A DNA stretch of 64,000 nucleotides from Scilla litardierei (lineage: Eukaryota; Streptophyta; Magnoliopsida; Asparagales; Asparagaceae): the NCBI GenBank assembly GCA_030789695.1, contig CM061142.1, positions 354,553,486 to 354,617,485 of the forward strand, written 5' to 3'. The translations under genes were made by a program, and so were the position numbers. The stretch's first letter is position 1, and each line of letters begins with the position of its first letter. Shown one piece after another: positions 13,494 through 26,287 of the stretch. A model generated the notes under the pieces. That model had not been told where the DNA came from, did not search any database, and saw only the letters and a program-made list of their open reading frames with translations.

Positions 13494-13905
13494 ATGGCGG
13501 AAAGGACACCGGGGTTGATCGTTCTATTCGACGTCGACGGGACCCTCACAGTTCCCAGAAATGTATGAAGAGTTTCATTTCTTATGGCTTTTTAAATTGA
13601 ACTTTTGCCCAATCGATGATTGTTGAATCCGTTTTTAACCTTTCGCAATCGAAAATGGCCTTTAAAACGGTAATTGTTTGATGTTTGCTCTTTGTTGTAA
13701 GGTCATAAGTCAGAAAATGCTCAAGTTAAGAGCTCCGAAAGGTAAAGAACGTTTCTTGCGTTGTGTACATGTGTCTTTACTCTGTTTGATGAAGAGACGA
13801 TGTGATTGGTGTGATGCATCTTTTTATGTCAGGTTGTTACGGTCAGCGTAGTTGGAGAGTCCGATCATTCTAAAATTTCAGAGCAGCTGGGCAGAGCAGC
13901 TGGGG
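13494..13905 (+). pseudogene. PMM: Phosphomannomutase 5' gene fragment (broken)
   Basis: Exon 1 (from ATG 13494 to about 13562) encodes MAERTPGLIVLFDVDGTLTV, which holds the HAD-family DVDGT catalytic motif of plant phosphomannomutase. That enzyme interconverts mannose-6-phosphate and mannose-1-phosphate in the cytosol on the route to GDP-mannose and ascorbate. Exon 2 (about 13702-13741) is flanked by AG and GT splice signals but appears to have lost 5 bp before the GAGCTCCGAAAG part, shifting the frame. Exon 3 (about 13834-13900) reads VVTVSVVGESDHSKISEQLG, a good match to the family. Similarity then stops at a repeated CAGAGCAGCTGGG word. About 65 of some 250 residues remain, so this is a captured or truncated, non-functional fragment. 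Confidence 0.85.
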
Positions 13906-15307
13906 AAAACTTTTGGAGGGAGAACCAAAGTTTTTGTATTTCCATAATAATAATTATGCTTAAAATTTAATGCAAAAAGGTGTGTTCTGCCTTTGAAACT
14001 TGGACTATCCTCTTCTTCTGAGTTTGAAATTTGGAGGGACTTCAAAATTTTTAGCAAAAAAATGCTTTACGTTTAGGTGTAACAAGCGTACATGACCTAC
14101 ATATGCTGCATTATTTTTAACAAAAAAATGCTTTAAAAATAAATGTTCAAAATATGTTTAAAAATAGAGTCCATTGTACCGTACCCACTTCTTACACGCG
14201 TCACCGTATCAAGTATGTGGACGCACGTTGTTGCACCCACTTAATTAGAATCTTATTTTAAATGACGGTGCATATAGGAGTGTATTATCATGCGGGCTTA
14301 GCTGTAACTAAACAAGCGTCTATTAAAATGATGTTTATGGTTGAATTGTTACTTGCAATAATATAAGCAATACAATGGACCAAACATGAGAAATCGGTCA
14401 ATTTTAAGCCACTTCTATGGGTTGGATAACAGATGATGTATAGAATATATATGTAAAAAATTTGAAATAAAAAAATGGTGTGAGTGTGTATATATGTCCG
14501 TCCTTTGCGTGTGTAAAAAAATTAGATTGACCATCTAACAAAATGTACGCTCTTTATGTGTGTTTGCAATTTTTACATCCAATGCACTGCATGTCATCTT
14601 AAGTTAGGCATCAAAAGGATTTCATCGTCGTCCGGACCATGTGTGTTTGCAATATTTAGTTGCTGCCACTTTCGGACCATTGAGCCTTTGGTCCAACTAT
14701 CATAAGCCACTTTTGGACCGGACCAAATATTAAAATGCGCGAAGACGTCCGTGCCAATTTTTGTTCGTTTAAATTTTGGAGGGGGCATAATTTTTAGGGA
14801 GAACACATGCGTTCGTTCGGCGCCCGTGCCGAATGCTTCCGCGCGATTTTTGTTCATTTAAATTTTGGATGGAAAAATAATTTTTGTGAGAACAAAGGTG
14901 GGTGCCTTCTGCCCGCTAAATTTTTGTTCGTTTAAATTTTAGAGGGTGAATAATTTTGGGGAGAACATAGGCGCCGAAGTCGTAAATTTTTGTTTGTTTA
15001 AATTTTGGAGGGGCGAATAATTTTTGGGGAGAACATAGGCGCCGAAGTCGTAAATTTTTGATCGCTTTAAATTTTGGAGGGGAAATAATTTTTGGGGAGA
15101 ACAAAGGCGCCTTTGGCTCGCTAAATTTTTGTTTATTAAAATTTTGGAGGGTGGAATAATTTTTGGGGAGAACATTCGGCGTTCGCGTCAAAGGTGCCCA
15201 AATTTTTGTTCGTTTAAATTTTGGCAGGGGAAATAGTTTTGGGGGAGAACAAAGATTTTGGGGGATATCTTAAATGAACCGTTCCCGAGGGCACGGATTA
15301 TGACTAG
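13906..15307 (+). mobile_element. Helitron-like element, 3' end at 15307
   Basis: The right end has the Helitron signature: a hairpin CCGTTCCCGAGGGCACGG at about 15279-15296, then ATTATGA, then CTAG ending at 15307 followed by T. About 14740-15240 holds repeated TAAATTTTTGTTCGTTTAAATTTTGGAGGG units with GGCGCC blocks, as in the other copies here. The left end is uncertain. It may lie at the breakpoint of the phosphomannomutase fragment or left of it, in which case the gene fragment is Helitron cargo. No Rep/helicase is encoded, so it is non-autonomous. Confidence 0.6.
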
Positions 15308-15563
15308 TACATATGCATTTAGGGATAGAGATAGAATTATGTAAATCATATCTTCTATGGGAAGAGAGATATACACGAGAGATTGGTTTATGTAATCCGT
15401 GCCTTTTATATGTCACCATTATTTCTTATTATTCAATTGGTATAATGACTATTTAAAAATGGTTTATCTTATTTTACAATTGGTGCATATAAGTAGGGGG
15501 AGGTCATTAGCATTGTACTTTTTTCTTTATTTTTTACACAATGTGTGTCATCATCAAAAAGAT

Positions 15564-17332
15564 TGTTAGGTATTGGTATTTCATACCAATATTAGTTTGA
15601 TGATGATCACAACATTATGTTGTTGCTAATGACTCTCATGTTTTAGTCTCATGTTTATCAATGGAGAATAGCTTTATTGGATACTAATAGCTTGGTGCAA
15701 AATGGACATCAAGAGGAGAAATACCAAAGTTTGGACATCAAGAGGAGCAATGCCAAAGCTTGGAGATGATAGGAAGCATCAAGGCATCAAGAATTGAAGC
15801 CATAGACTCTAATAGAAGCAATGTAATCCGTGTAATTTCATTTAATTACTTTTCTCTTTTTGAGTCTAGGTCTACTCATTCATGCATATGCATATAACCA
15901 TCTTAGTGAGCCTTAGTAGTACCATTGAATCCAACCCAAAAGGTTCACCATGCCAAATGACTAAATTGGAGTCTTTGGCCTCCAACAGGCGACTGGTGAA
16001 GGATGGATAGGCAACTGGGTGATTCCAGGTGCCTGGCCACCCTTCTACAGTCAGCTGTTGTGCACTAGCTCAAGTCAACTATTATTGACTCTATTTTGGG
16101 CTAGTGGAGACAGATGACTGACGTTCATTTTACAGGAACATGGCTTCCATGAGGCGCCTGGGAATTGTTCAAAGTCGTCTATGTGCCAAAGTGCGTAACT
16201 TGCATTTCTTGGGTTTCATCCCAATTTGCTAGTCAGCCGACTAATGACGATATTTCAGTGGACTGATGACAAGATTTCAGTCGCTTGTCAAATTATAGGC
16301 ACATGTGTTTTGTTCGTCTATCGTCTCAAGGCGCTGGTGCGAAAGTTGTGTTTTTCTCAGCTCATTTCCATCCCAAGTGACATTCGCCTGCTGAAAGATA
16401 TATAGGTGCTGCTCATTTACAGGCGCTTGAGTAGTCTTCTACAGTGGCCTGTCCTGGCTCAAATTATAGTCGTTGGAATTTTTATAGCCGTTGATCAGTC
16501 GACTGTCAGTTGTTCTTCAGTAGACTGTCTGTGCCATAAATTGCCAGAATCTAGCCGTTGTAGATTTATTTTTTTTTTGGCTTTTTGCTTGAGTTTGAAG
16601 GTTCCTTTGGACTTCCTATATATATGAGAGGGTTGAGTTCATTAGAACTTCTCGGAACCATTGCAAATCATTAAAGATTGATTAAGCCACTTTCAAACTC
16701 TCTCGTTTCCCTCTTAGAGCTCATATTCTTCTTCATGCATTGAAGTCAAGCTCAAAGGAAATCATCCAAGTGCATTCAAGCAAATCTCAAGCACTTATTC
16801 ATCCTCTTCCATGCCTTCGTCTTCATATGAGTAAATTCATCTCAAGGCATAGGTAAGAATCTTTTGTTTCATATGTTTTCTTGAAACCATAATTCTCTTT
16901 GTGGGAATTAGATACTCTCTTTGTGGGAGTTAGTTACTCTCTTTGTGGAAGTTACTCTCTTTGTGGGACTTTGGTGTCCTAGTGTAGGACTAACCTAATT
17001 CTCTGTGTGGGAGTTAGTAATTCTCTGTGTGGAAATTTGACCCTTGTATATGGTTGGTTGGGTTCCTGTGTAGGAAGAAATCCTCTGTATAAGGTATCTC
17101 TGTGTAAGATTGTATTCACTACCTTATGTAGGATTATAGTGAATTTTGGAGTGGCTGGACGTACCCAAGTTTGGAGAATCAGTATAAAATCTTGTGTTTG
17201 CATTTGGACTAATTATGTTGATTAATTTCTCTTGCATTTATTATTCTGCATTTACAAGTTAAATTTTAATTGTACAATTTATTGCCATTACTCTATCCCC
17301 CCTCCCGCTAGAGTATTTTTGTTAGTATTGTA
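15564..17332 (+). repeat. Copia-type LTR (SIRE-like), solo or truncated
   Basis: The segment begins TGTTAGGTATTGG, has the TTTGATGATGATCAC word common near the start of SIRE-type LTRs, and ends near a C-rich block followed by CTAGAGTATTTTTGTTAG, as in the R/U5 end of these LTRs. A TATATATGAGAGGG promoter-like stretch lies near 16618. Short repeats of CTCTTTGTGGG and CTCTGTGTGG occupy about 16900-17110. No primer site or gag follows; instead Athila-type sequence begins. The right edge is approximate. Confidence 0.55.
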
Positions 17333-17339
17333 ACGTAGA

Positions 17340-18659
17340 CGGTCCTTACAGCCTATGCCTTGCACAGTGCCTTATGTCGACCACCATTTTAGCTAGGTCA
17401 GAGATTGGGACTATGTCCATGCCTAAGCTATTCATCCTATGGGCTATGACATGGAAAAGAGCATATGAGGCTGGTGGGGATGCCTTAGTCCCTGCCATAT
17501 CTATTGATGTCGCCAGATGGTATTTCGACCGCATTCTTTCCATGCTCGCCTCCACCAAGGAGATTTGTTATGGCAGTCTGATCACCCTTCTGGTTCCTAT
17601 CTTCGACATCCAATTCATTACTGTCCTACATCATGCTACAGGGCCAACTTCTCTCTGACTATGTTTTGACCCGTATGCACAAGATCCGAGCACACGGACA
17701 GCGCCATTTGGGTCTGGCTATATGGTCCCTTCTCTGTAGATTATATCATGCTTCTGAACCCCGTTCGGACCCATATGGGACCAGCAGGTGCAGAGTGGAG
17801 GTTCACATGGACCTTCGCATCCCACCTGTATATGTGCTAGAGCCAGATGATGAGCAATATGAGCATCTCGTCAAGACTCACCCACCTGAGATCAACTTAG
17901 TTCAACCTGCCTTTGAGCCCTTTCCTGGACCCAGCACATCAGGCTCCACTTCTACTCGTGCTAAGGGTTCCACATCCACGTCCATCCCTGAGAGTACCAC
18001 TGATGTGTCTGACAATGCGCCTATCATTTCGAAGAGTATTGAGCCTATTATCCCTTCCACTTCTCAGAGTGCCGATCCTTCCATTCCTTTGTTTGTAGAG
18101 ACCCCTACCTCACTTGAGACACCGACATCTGGAGTGACCTTATCTTCAGCTTTCACACCCACCCCACCTGTAGATATTTCCATCTCCACCGTTGCAGTGT
18201 TTTCTGAAAGAGTCGTGGTCTGTCACCACATCTGTTGCCACGGCCTATGCACCCTACTCCACTTCTGCTGATATTCCGATCACACCATCTGTTGCACCCA
18301 CCTCAGTGATCATTCCTGTGTCTCAGCCTCACCTGGAGGCTGAGCATCATGTTGTGAGCCCTGCTCCGCACATACACCCTATAGTAGTCCCACTAGTTTT
18401 TGGAGGCCGTGTGAGTCCAGCTCGTGCACGTTCATGTCCCTCTACCTCCACTTCTGACGATAGAGACTTGCACCTACGCACAGTCGATTCTATAGTATCT
18501 GGACTTAGAGGAGATTTCCGAGCCCTCACCCAGGCCGTTGCTGCCCAGCAGACCCACATTGCCCTTATACCTGGTATTCAGCTAACGCTGACCCAGATTT
18601 TGCAGCAGCAGCAGCCAGCCAGCCCCTTCGCCACCACCACCCCCACCACAGGGAGGTGA
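17340..18659 (+). pseudogene. Athila-type retrotransposon ORF remnant, frameshifted
   Basis: Three overlapping frames continue one another: 17374-17658, 17633-18271 and 18192-18659. The first contains LFILWAMTWKRAYEAGGDALVPAISIDVARWYFDRIL and then CYGSLITLL, which resembles the 'putative plant transposon protein' domain found in Athila-type gypsy elements. The rest is rich in P, S and T, and the end has a QLTLTQILQQQQ stretch. Two frameshifts break it, and the upstream gag-pol is missing. The downstream TTGAGGACAATG...CTTGGGGGAG phrase near 18977-19003 is typical of the region after the coding part of Athila elements. Confidence 0.6.
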
Positions 18660-20348
18660 TGGCACTGCACCTAAGTAGGCACTTCACTTGATGCCTGACA
18701 CACTTTTGCTCCCTTCTCTCCCCATTATTTTGTATGCCCTTATGTCTTCACTCTATTAGGGCACTATATGTTCCAGCTTGGGGAGAGTATTTTTGATCGC
18801 CTTTGCATCCATACCATCATTTTGCATGCTTGACTGCATACCTTATTATACATACCATCATGTAGATTCAATAGTTTTTTTCTTTTATCGTTACATTTCT
18901 TTCCATTTTGCATCATTTTCGCATCCACACCCACCCACCACTACCTTATTTGTCCATGTGCCATACTTTGCACATTGAGGACAATGTGTTGTTTATCTTG
19001 GGGGAGTGAGTGTACTCACACACTTTTACTTTCTTTATTTTCGTTTTATTGTCACTTTTCTTCATTTTTCACTTATTTTCACACCTTTTTTCATTTTTTT
19101 ACCATGCATCATTTTTTCTTTACTTTTAGATGCTTGCTTGTGTGTAGTTAGATTTTATTTTATCCTTGCATCTTTTACTTTATTTACTAGAGATGAATTC
19201 GATGTGATGAAATTAGCTTGAATCTCACTTTACCTGTGCACATATCTTTTGCTACGCTATAGTCTTTATTTCTAATATCATTTAAGATATGCTTGTGTAC
19301 ACTTGAGAAAAAGGACTTCTAATGCGATATTTATTATCCATAAATGAATTTAACGTTGACTCGTCTGAGAATTACTTTATTGTATACTCTTTGTAGAAAA
19401 CACTCCAAGATTCATGCATTGACTGGATTATTTTGGAGTACTGCTTTCATATCTCTATATCACTTCTTAATTGCATGAATTGTGTATTAAATATTCAGGT
19501 CTAATGAACTGAATGTCATTCGATATGAATAGACTAGTTTGCCTTTAGATATCAAACTAAGTATATGACATTACCATGCTGAACTAGTTATGCACATACA
19601 AAGAGTGAACTGAGTGATATAATTTATTCCTTCTTCATATATCTTTAAAACATTTCTATACACACTATCATTGGAAATTCTCCCCTAAAGTGACTCTTAT
19701 TTTAGCATCTTTCCCAAACTACAAAAAAGCCAAAAAGCTCCATGATCCCAAAAACACAAAAGAAAAAAATTATCTTTCTTTGAGAGTTGTACTTGTGTAT
19801 ATATGGATCACAAAAGACAAAAGGAAAAAAGGAAAAAAAAATAAAAAAGGAGAAAAAGAAAACAAAAACAAAAACAAAAAGGAAAGAAAAAGGGAACTCC
19901 ATTGTATATACACGGTCATTTCCTTTCTTTTCCTTCATTTACTTTTCTTTTATGGAGCCACAATACTTGGAAAAAAACCCATATTCTATACATTTGATGC
20001 CATTACGCTTATAGATAAGCTTGGTGGGAGAAAATCCAATGATAAGTCAGAAAGTGATTACTTATCAAAGCTAGGTAATCTCTAATACTTAGGGAGATCA
20101 CTCTAAGTCTGACGACATCTATGAGTTGAAAAATAGACATGAAATTCATAAGACCACATCTTTCTATTCTTATATGTATGAATTGAGTGATATCTCTTAT
20201 ACTCCAAGTAGAAGCAATCAATTGAAAAGTGTGTTGTGTATGAATATGTATATCGTTTTCATGCCTTAGACGATGTTTAATGTTATAATGATTTCATATT
20301 TCATAAGATTCACATTGTTCTCATTTTTTATATCAAGCGTGCCAAGTA
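18660..20348 (+). other. Non-coding 3' region of the Athila-like element
   Basis: The stretch holds the GCACATTGAGGACAATGTG / CTTGGGGGAG phrase (about 18970-19005) and an A-rich AAAAAG/AAAACAAAAAC block at 19815-19895, both familiar from Athila 3' regions. No protein is supported; the ORF at 19690-20085 is low-complexity lysine/asparagine. The host element resumes after the Helitron at 21075-21196 and again at 27603. Confidence 0.5.
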
Positions 20349-21074
20349 TCTATATATTAAAACACAGCTGTTTTTGAATCCTAGGTTTACTAAGACAAGC
20401 TGACTAGGACAAACAGGTTTATAGAAAGATGGTTGAGATTTAATCTTGGGAAATCAACGGTTGAGATAAGAGGTTGTGAAAATTTTGGGAGGAAAACTTT
20501 TGTATTTTGGGGGGAACTTTTTGGAGAAATAAAACTTCCTTTAATTTTGTGAAATTCGATATCTTTGAATTTAAGAGGTCTTGGAAGTTGAACAGACATG
20601 CATTTATGTGATTTAATTTACAATATTTATAACAAAAATAAGGAAAAGTAATATTATCAATGAACTATATGTTGCCTATTCAAATCTTCTTATCTATCTG
20701 GGCATTTGACTTCATCAAGAAGAAAATAGTATAACGTAATTAATACACTCACACTGGGCCTCGTATGACGTCATTATTAGGGCCTTTGGCACCCGCTAAT
20801 TTTTTTACACTAATTTGTTGTTCCGCACCGATGGCACCGCGTCGAATTTGTTGTTCTACGCTATTTGTTGTTCTGTGCCGAATTTGTTGCTCTGTGTCGA
20901 AGGCGCCTGCGCCGAATTTATTGTTCCGCACCAAAGGCGCCCGTGCTGCTAATTATTTTTACGCTAATTTGTTGTTCTCTTAAATTTTGGCCATAGAAAT
21001 TATTTTTTGGGAAACAAAGATTTTGCGGGGGAAATCTTACGTGAACCGTGCCTGCAGACACGGGTTATGACTAG
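20349..21074 (+). mobile_element. Complete small non-autonomous Helitron
   Basis: The element starts TCTATATATTAAAAC at 20349 after an A and ends CTAG at 21074 before a T, the expected A/T target. A 3' hairpin with stem CCGTG (21046-21050) and CACGG (21059-21063) lies 7 bases before CTAG. There is no target-site duplication, as expected. The body carries the TTTTGGGGGGAACTTTTTGGAG block and a short TTTGTTGTTC minisatellite with GCCGAAGGC blocks (20810-20975). At about 726 bp it encodes no Rep/helicase and needs a helper. It sits inside the Athila-like element. Confidence 0.8.
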
Positions 21075-21196
21075 TGAAATGATATTGAAATAAGAACGAT
21101 AGTGATATTTATATTCCTTATTGATGCATTTGGGTAAGTGAATTCGAGTTCTGAGAGAATGATCCCTCTTCGCTTTCTTTTCGATTATTTGGTTTT

Positions 21197-21309
21197 TGTT
21201 GTAAACCATGACGGCTACGGAACCCCGTAGCCCTGTATTTATAGTAATAGGGTTACATAATGGGTGGATACCCACTAACGGGTTGGGCCTCCAAAGCCCG
21301 TTTATAACA
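21197..21309 (-). repeat. 3' LTR (113 bp) of the 6.4 kb element
   Basis: It matches 27485-27597 base for base as read. It contains a perfect hairpin GGCTACGG/CCGTAGCC with a 4-base loop, a second hairpin pairing AACGGG with CCCGTT, and on the minus strand a CTATAAATA promoter box. The length is in the TRIM size class, although the element itself is far larger than a TRIM. Confidence 0.85.
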
Positions 21310-21387
21310 CTTCCCCTTATCCATCCATTGTTGTAAGCCGTGATGAACGCTTCAGGGTTCATAGAGCTTATCTGATCAAGGGTCTAT

Positions 21388-21800
21388 GGATACTTCTGGA
21401 TCCCAAGTTTAAGAGTACTTGCCTCGTTAAAACCTTTGCCAATGAAAACCCAGTGGGAAAAACCAATGGCTAAGGGAAAAGAGTACAAGTCTCTGTAACT
21501 TCCCCTGATCGATGGATATCATTAGAGGTGGATACTTCTGGATCCTAAGTTAGGGATAACTGCCTCGTTAAAACCTTTAGCAATGGAAAACCCAGTGGGA
21601 AAAACCAATAGCCAAGGAAAAAGAGTACAGTTTCCATAACTTCCCCTGATTAGTGGAAGTATTTAGGGGGTGGATACTTCTGGATCCAGAGTCAATGAGT
21701 TTGCCTCGTTAAAACCTTTAGCTATGGAAAACCCAGTGGGAAAAACCAATAGCCAAGGGAAAAGAGTGCAACACTACATTTGACTCCCCCTGATCTGTAC
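21388..21800 (+). repeat. Three tandem copies of a 142-bp unit
   Basis: Units start GGATACTTCTGGATCC at 21388, 21530 and 21672. Each contains GCCTCGTTAAAACCTTT, AAAACCCAGTGGGAAAAACC and AAGAGTACA. These phrases recur in non-coding parts of some plant copia elements. The spacing is exactly 142 bp both times. The array lies just inside the 3' LTR (minus orientation). Confidence 0.85.
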
Positions 21801-22449
21801 AAGCTGCAGGCTTGCAGATCTCCTAGGCATCTATACATCAATCTCTTACAGTGTTCCGATACAAAGTACAAGGCATCGCTCACCTATACAAGACATCGCT
21901 CATCTATACAAGTATCGCTCATCTATAGCAGTTACTGGATCTGAGGGATCTCTTCTGAGGAGGAGTGGTCTTCAGACTCGGTAGGTTGCATCACGTCTCT
22001 GACCCAGTCTTCACTGTGTCTGCGAGGTACTGCAGGACCTGGCTGTGCGTACTTATGATTTGCTTCTTGGATTGATGAGCCTCTCGGGATGGTGGGATTG
22101 ATGTTGCCTTGGAAGTATGCTTTGCTGGTCTCCAGGAGTTGGTCGCTTCTTTGTTGCAGTCATCGCGATGATCTGTAACCTGTATCTGCAAATATATTTA
22201 ACATGTATGATCCTTGACCCTTGGAGATAGCGCAGAAGCTACATATCTCTGGTCCAGTGGTGTGCTGCAGGCGCTGCACTGTATCTGGTTAAAGTGTTTA
22301 CTGCCAGATAAAGGAGTGTACAAAAGACATTTGAGTAAGGCACTTCAGGACCTAGGATATCCTTCCCCTCTTCCAGCGAACGGAAGGGGTCTTAATGTGC
22401 ATCCATATACCCAGTAGGTGTATTGGTGGATTGCAATTCTCCATGTTTC

Positions 22450-22727
22450 TTCATCGACTGGATGATAATTTCATCTTCTGGATGATAATTCATCTGCTGG
22501 ATGATTATTCATCTTCTGGATGATTATTCATCTTCGGGATGATGGTTTCATCTTCGGGATGATTGTTCATCTTCGGGATGAAGGTTTCATCTTCAGGGTG
22601 ATAATTCATCTTCGGGATGATGGTTTCATCTTCGGGATGATAATTCATCTTCAGGATGATAATTCATCTTCGGGGTGATGGTTTCATCTTCGGGATGATA
22701 ATTCATCTTCAGGATGATTATTCATAA
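22450..22727 (+). repeat. Minisatellite of about 20-bp TTCATCTTCGGGATGAT units
   Basis: About 14 units alternate between TTCATCTTCGGGATGATGGT and TTCATCTTCGGGATGATAAT, with CTGG and CAGG variants on the left. Each unit holds the inverted words ATCTTC/GGATGAT and can fold weakly. It lies inside the 6.4 kb element and encodes nothing recognisable. Confidence 0.85.
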
Positions 22728-22739
22728 GGGTATGTTGTC

Positions 22740-25700
22740 ACATCATCCATAGCAACATAGCCTAAAATTATCTCTGCAATCGTATGGTTTTCGCAACTAT
22801 GACTAAGGAGCCTGATGCATCAGTTCAAATAATTTTGTAAGTGGGTTAAGCTCATCTTACATGCTTACTTCCTGGTTTCTGCGAAATAAACCTTTAAGCT
22901 ATGGCGTTTTGCTTATAGCATACAATTTTATTTATTCATACAATACTCGGTAGCCCACAGGTTTGATATCTTTTGATATCAGGACTTCAGGTCCAAACAC
23001 TTCACATTTCATAAGTGAGTCCAGCTCAACTTATTATTGCCTCGTTCCACATAATTTGGCCAAATTTTTGCGTTTGCTTCAGGAAACGGAGATTGTGAAC
23101 GATATCAATGGCAAAATGAAATGTGAGTAATTGTCGACAAGTGTGTTTTATCCAAATACCTCTCCGTGTACGTACATTATTAATTTATTCCAGATTTATC
23201 TCTTCTGGAGGTTCTGGAAAGGGAGAGGATATGGAGATGAGCTCACTTTCCTGTGGTGGTATTGTTTTAGGGTCTCGTGGTATGTCCTCTCATCCATTGA
23301 GGATATCCACTTCTGCTACTGGTAGATTGCATCCATTATAGTTGGTATGTCAATCCTAGCTGGATTTTTAGTAGCAGGGATGTGTGAATTTGACAATATT
23401 TATATTGTCAATAGCTATGTCTGATAACTGTTTAACAGTTTCATAAGTGTGGATCGTCAGGATCTCATCACTATTCATGATAATCAGATCATAGGTATTA
23501 ATGTTTTAAATGGTCCATAGTGGTGATATGGGAATGTAAACTCATCATGACTCCATCGATAAGATGTGCACTAAACGCTTCCCCCGTTAGGGGTTCTCGG
23601 AAACTGTTTATATGAGGTGATCAGGCTCATATAAATAGTTTCTAAGGAGGCGTTCTGATGGTTTGCATGTTCCCACATGGTCACCTACAACTGGATTTCT
23701 AGTGGACAAGTAATCCGTTTAAAACATTTTAATGATTTACGTATAACCCATTTCTGGGTGTGAACACAAGGCTTCAGGGTGTTCAATTTTCTTCCAGTTG
23801 TTAAATTGATTTTCCAGTGTTATCCCAAAAATCCGCAAATAGCTCGACTTCAATGAAGTTGAGCATAAAACTAGGGATATGAACCCGTCAAGGCTCCATC
23901 TATAAGATGTGCTCTAATGCCTCCCCCGTTTGGGGATCTCGGAACATATTCATCTAGGAGGGTTAGTCCCGATGAATAAGTTCCACTGCGGCATTTTTGA
24001 GGGTGGTATGAGGGTAAGTAAAAGCCCAACCAATATCCTAGTAATGTAATATGTCCGTTGTGATTAATAATAATCTAGACTGCGGTTGGATAACAAGGTT
24101 TTGATTATGACCATTTTAAGAGGATATATAGATGAGTACTCTAAGGTACATCTTTAGCCATATGTAGGGAGTGTGTGAGTCCACTTTTATCCCTCAAATA
24201 CTCTCAAGAGGCCTAAAGGTCTCATTCTTCTAATGATAGTATATCATTTTAAATTCGTTTGAGGGAGTGAGGAGAGTCAATGTCCACGTGAATGTAGATG
24301 ATCTCGTAATCATTTTTCCCTTTTGAATGGGATAATGAGAGTTTCACCCTTTTTGAAGAATCTTCGGGTTCGTCTGGTTAATGATGTCTTGCATCATCAA
24401 TCCGGGGTGACATCGATCCAAAGTTGGTCGATTCTGGACACTTCTGGTGTTCCAAATTAATTCCTCTGTTCGAATTTATGTGGGACTTTATAAGTTTCAG
24501 AGAGTACATGGCATCCTCATTTTAGGAGTATTCAGGATGATAAATCATTCACAGTAAAATAAAATGCGTAAAAGGCACATATATACTGCAAGAGAATACT
24601 ACTAATAATTATGTTAGAGCAACAAGTTTCATAGTATGATGTGGGTTTTAGAAAGTATACGTCCACAATTGTGCTCATTTTAGACTCATATTATGACAAC
24701 AGATCAAATTTATTTTCAAAATTTATTTATCCTCGGGAAGTAGCGAATTATACATACTGTCAATTTGACTTTCGTCGTTTAGACTAGATATGTATATATT
24801 TTTATATGGCATACTTTAATGCCCATTAATTTTGCAAAAAGCATTATGGGTCTTTTCAGAACTTCTGGTCTGATATTGGGTTGCCATTGCATACTCCATA
24901 TCGAGATACATCATATCTTCCCTTTCTTATTTTTATTCAAGACTTCCCCTGTTTTCAGTCTTCCTTATTGTCGTTTATAAGGAAGAATGATTATTGGTCT
25001 TACGAAGTAGACACATACAAGGGAAATGAGTTAGTCTCTATTTTTCCACTTTCTAGTTTATGATAGACTTATAAAGGTCTATTTGAAAACTCAAGTATGG
25101 TCTTCAGGCCATTTTTATTGAGTCATTCAAGTATTGTGTGGATATAGGATCATACTCTAGGGGAAACAATTACGTGGGTACGAATTTTATAATTTCTCAC
25201 TTATCTATTAAGCCACGACTTCGGGCGTACGCTTAAAAAATAAGGTTAGATTCAAGAATCATACCTTGTAAAGTGAGATTACTCAAAAGAGTTTGGCGGT
25301 GTTATGACAACTGCTGGTGTCAATATCGGTTTATACAGACCGTGGATCTGAGAGATCTATTTACCGCGAAATGCGTATTTCTAAAAGAAATCGCATAAAT
25401 GTTTTTCGTATAATCCCTCGTACTTGTTAATTTTTATTAGTGTGAAAGGGTGTTGACTTTTGATTTGATTTTGAACTTCAGGTTCATTTTGGTTTTGAAC
25501 TCCAGGTTCATTTTGTCAACTAGGATATGATGTTAAAATTTATTGAAAACATTATTGGTTTGTTGTCATAAAATATTGTCATGTCATGAGCACATCATAC
25601 ATATAATATAAATCCAGTAAACTAAAAAGTTGTGCTTAATTAACCTTAATGGAAACAATTATGATGTATACACATGCTATTTATATTCTGCAGGTATATA

Positions 25701-26230
25701 AATAATTTTATCTCAGACATATATTTATGCTACAGGCATTAAAAATACATCAAAAAGATTTTAGCCTGCTAAATAAAATGTTTATTACAGAACATTAAAT
25801 ATGCGACGGGCATATAATTTTCTACGCATGCATTTATAGTGTTTAAGTGAAAATTCATGCTAGAGGCAACAAAAATATACATCACATCGTAGAAAAATGC
25901 GGCAGGCATTTAATATCATAGCAGACGATCAACACAGACAATTAATCATCACAGGCATTTTATAATGGAAATGAAAATTTTTCGTTTAATAATTATTGGA
26001 CCACTAGGCAACGTCATACACCGTTAGGTTAGTTAACTAACGGCAGAGCGGTCGCAGGATCTTCCTAATTATTAAACATAAATAATCAGATAATCCGGAT
26101 AAAATGCGATGAATAAAAATTGTGTAATTTAACAGATTTTGACGAAAACGAAATCGTAATTAAATCTGAAAAAGATTTGAAAATCGAAAAAAAAAAAAAT
26201 TTCGGGGTCAAACCCTAGTTAGGGTTTTTG
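22740..26230. other. Non-coding interior of the 6.4 kb element
   Basis: It is AT-rich with no protein similarity on either strand. A diverged direct repeat of about 70 bp carrying ATAAGATGTGC and CTCCCCCGTT...GGGGTTCTCGG-type words occurs near 23560 and 23900. Recurrent TTATGCTACAGGCAT-like words fill about 25680-25980. A block from 25990 to 26230 leads into the GC-rich array. Confidence 0.5.
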
Positions 26231-26287
26231 GTCGCGCGGATTGCCGCTTCAGGCGGCTAGGGTTTCCGGGCATGAGCGCGCACCGGG

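Noticed and set aside
13869..13890. TCTAAAATTTCAGAGCAGCTG as a Helitron 5' end
   Set aside because: It resembles the start of the Helitron at 20349 but is the phosphomannomutase coding sequence for SKISEQL; the preceding base is also T rather than A.
19690..20085. 131-codon plus-strand ORF rich in lysine
   Set aside because: Low-complexity A-rich spacer of an Athila-type element; no similarity to a protein.
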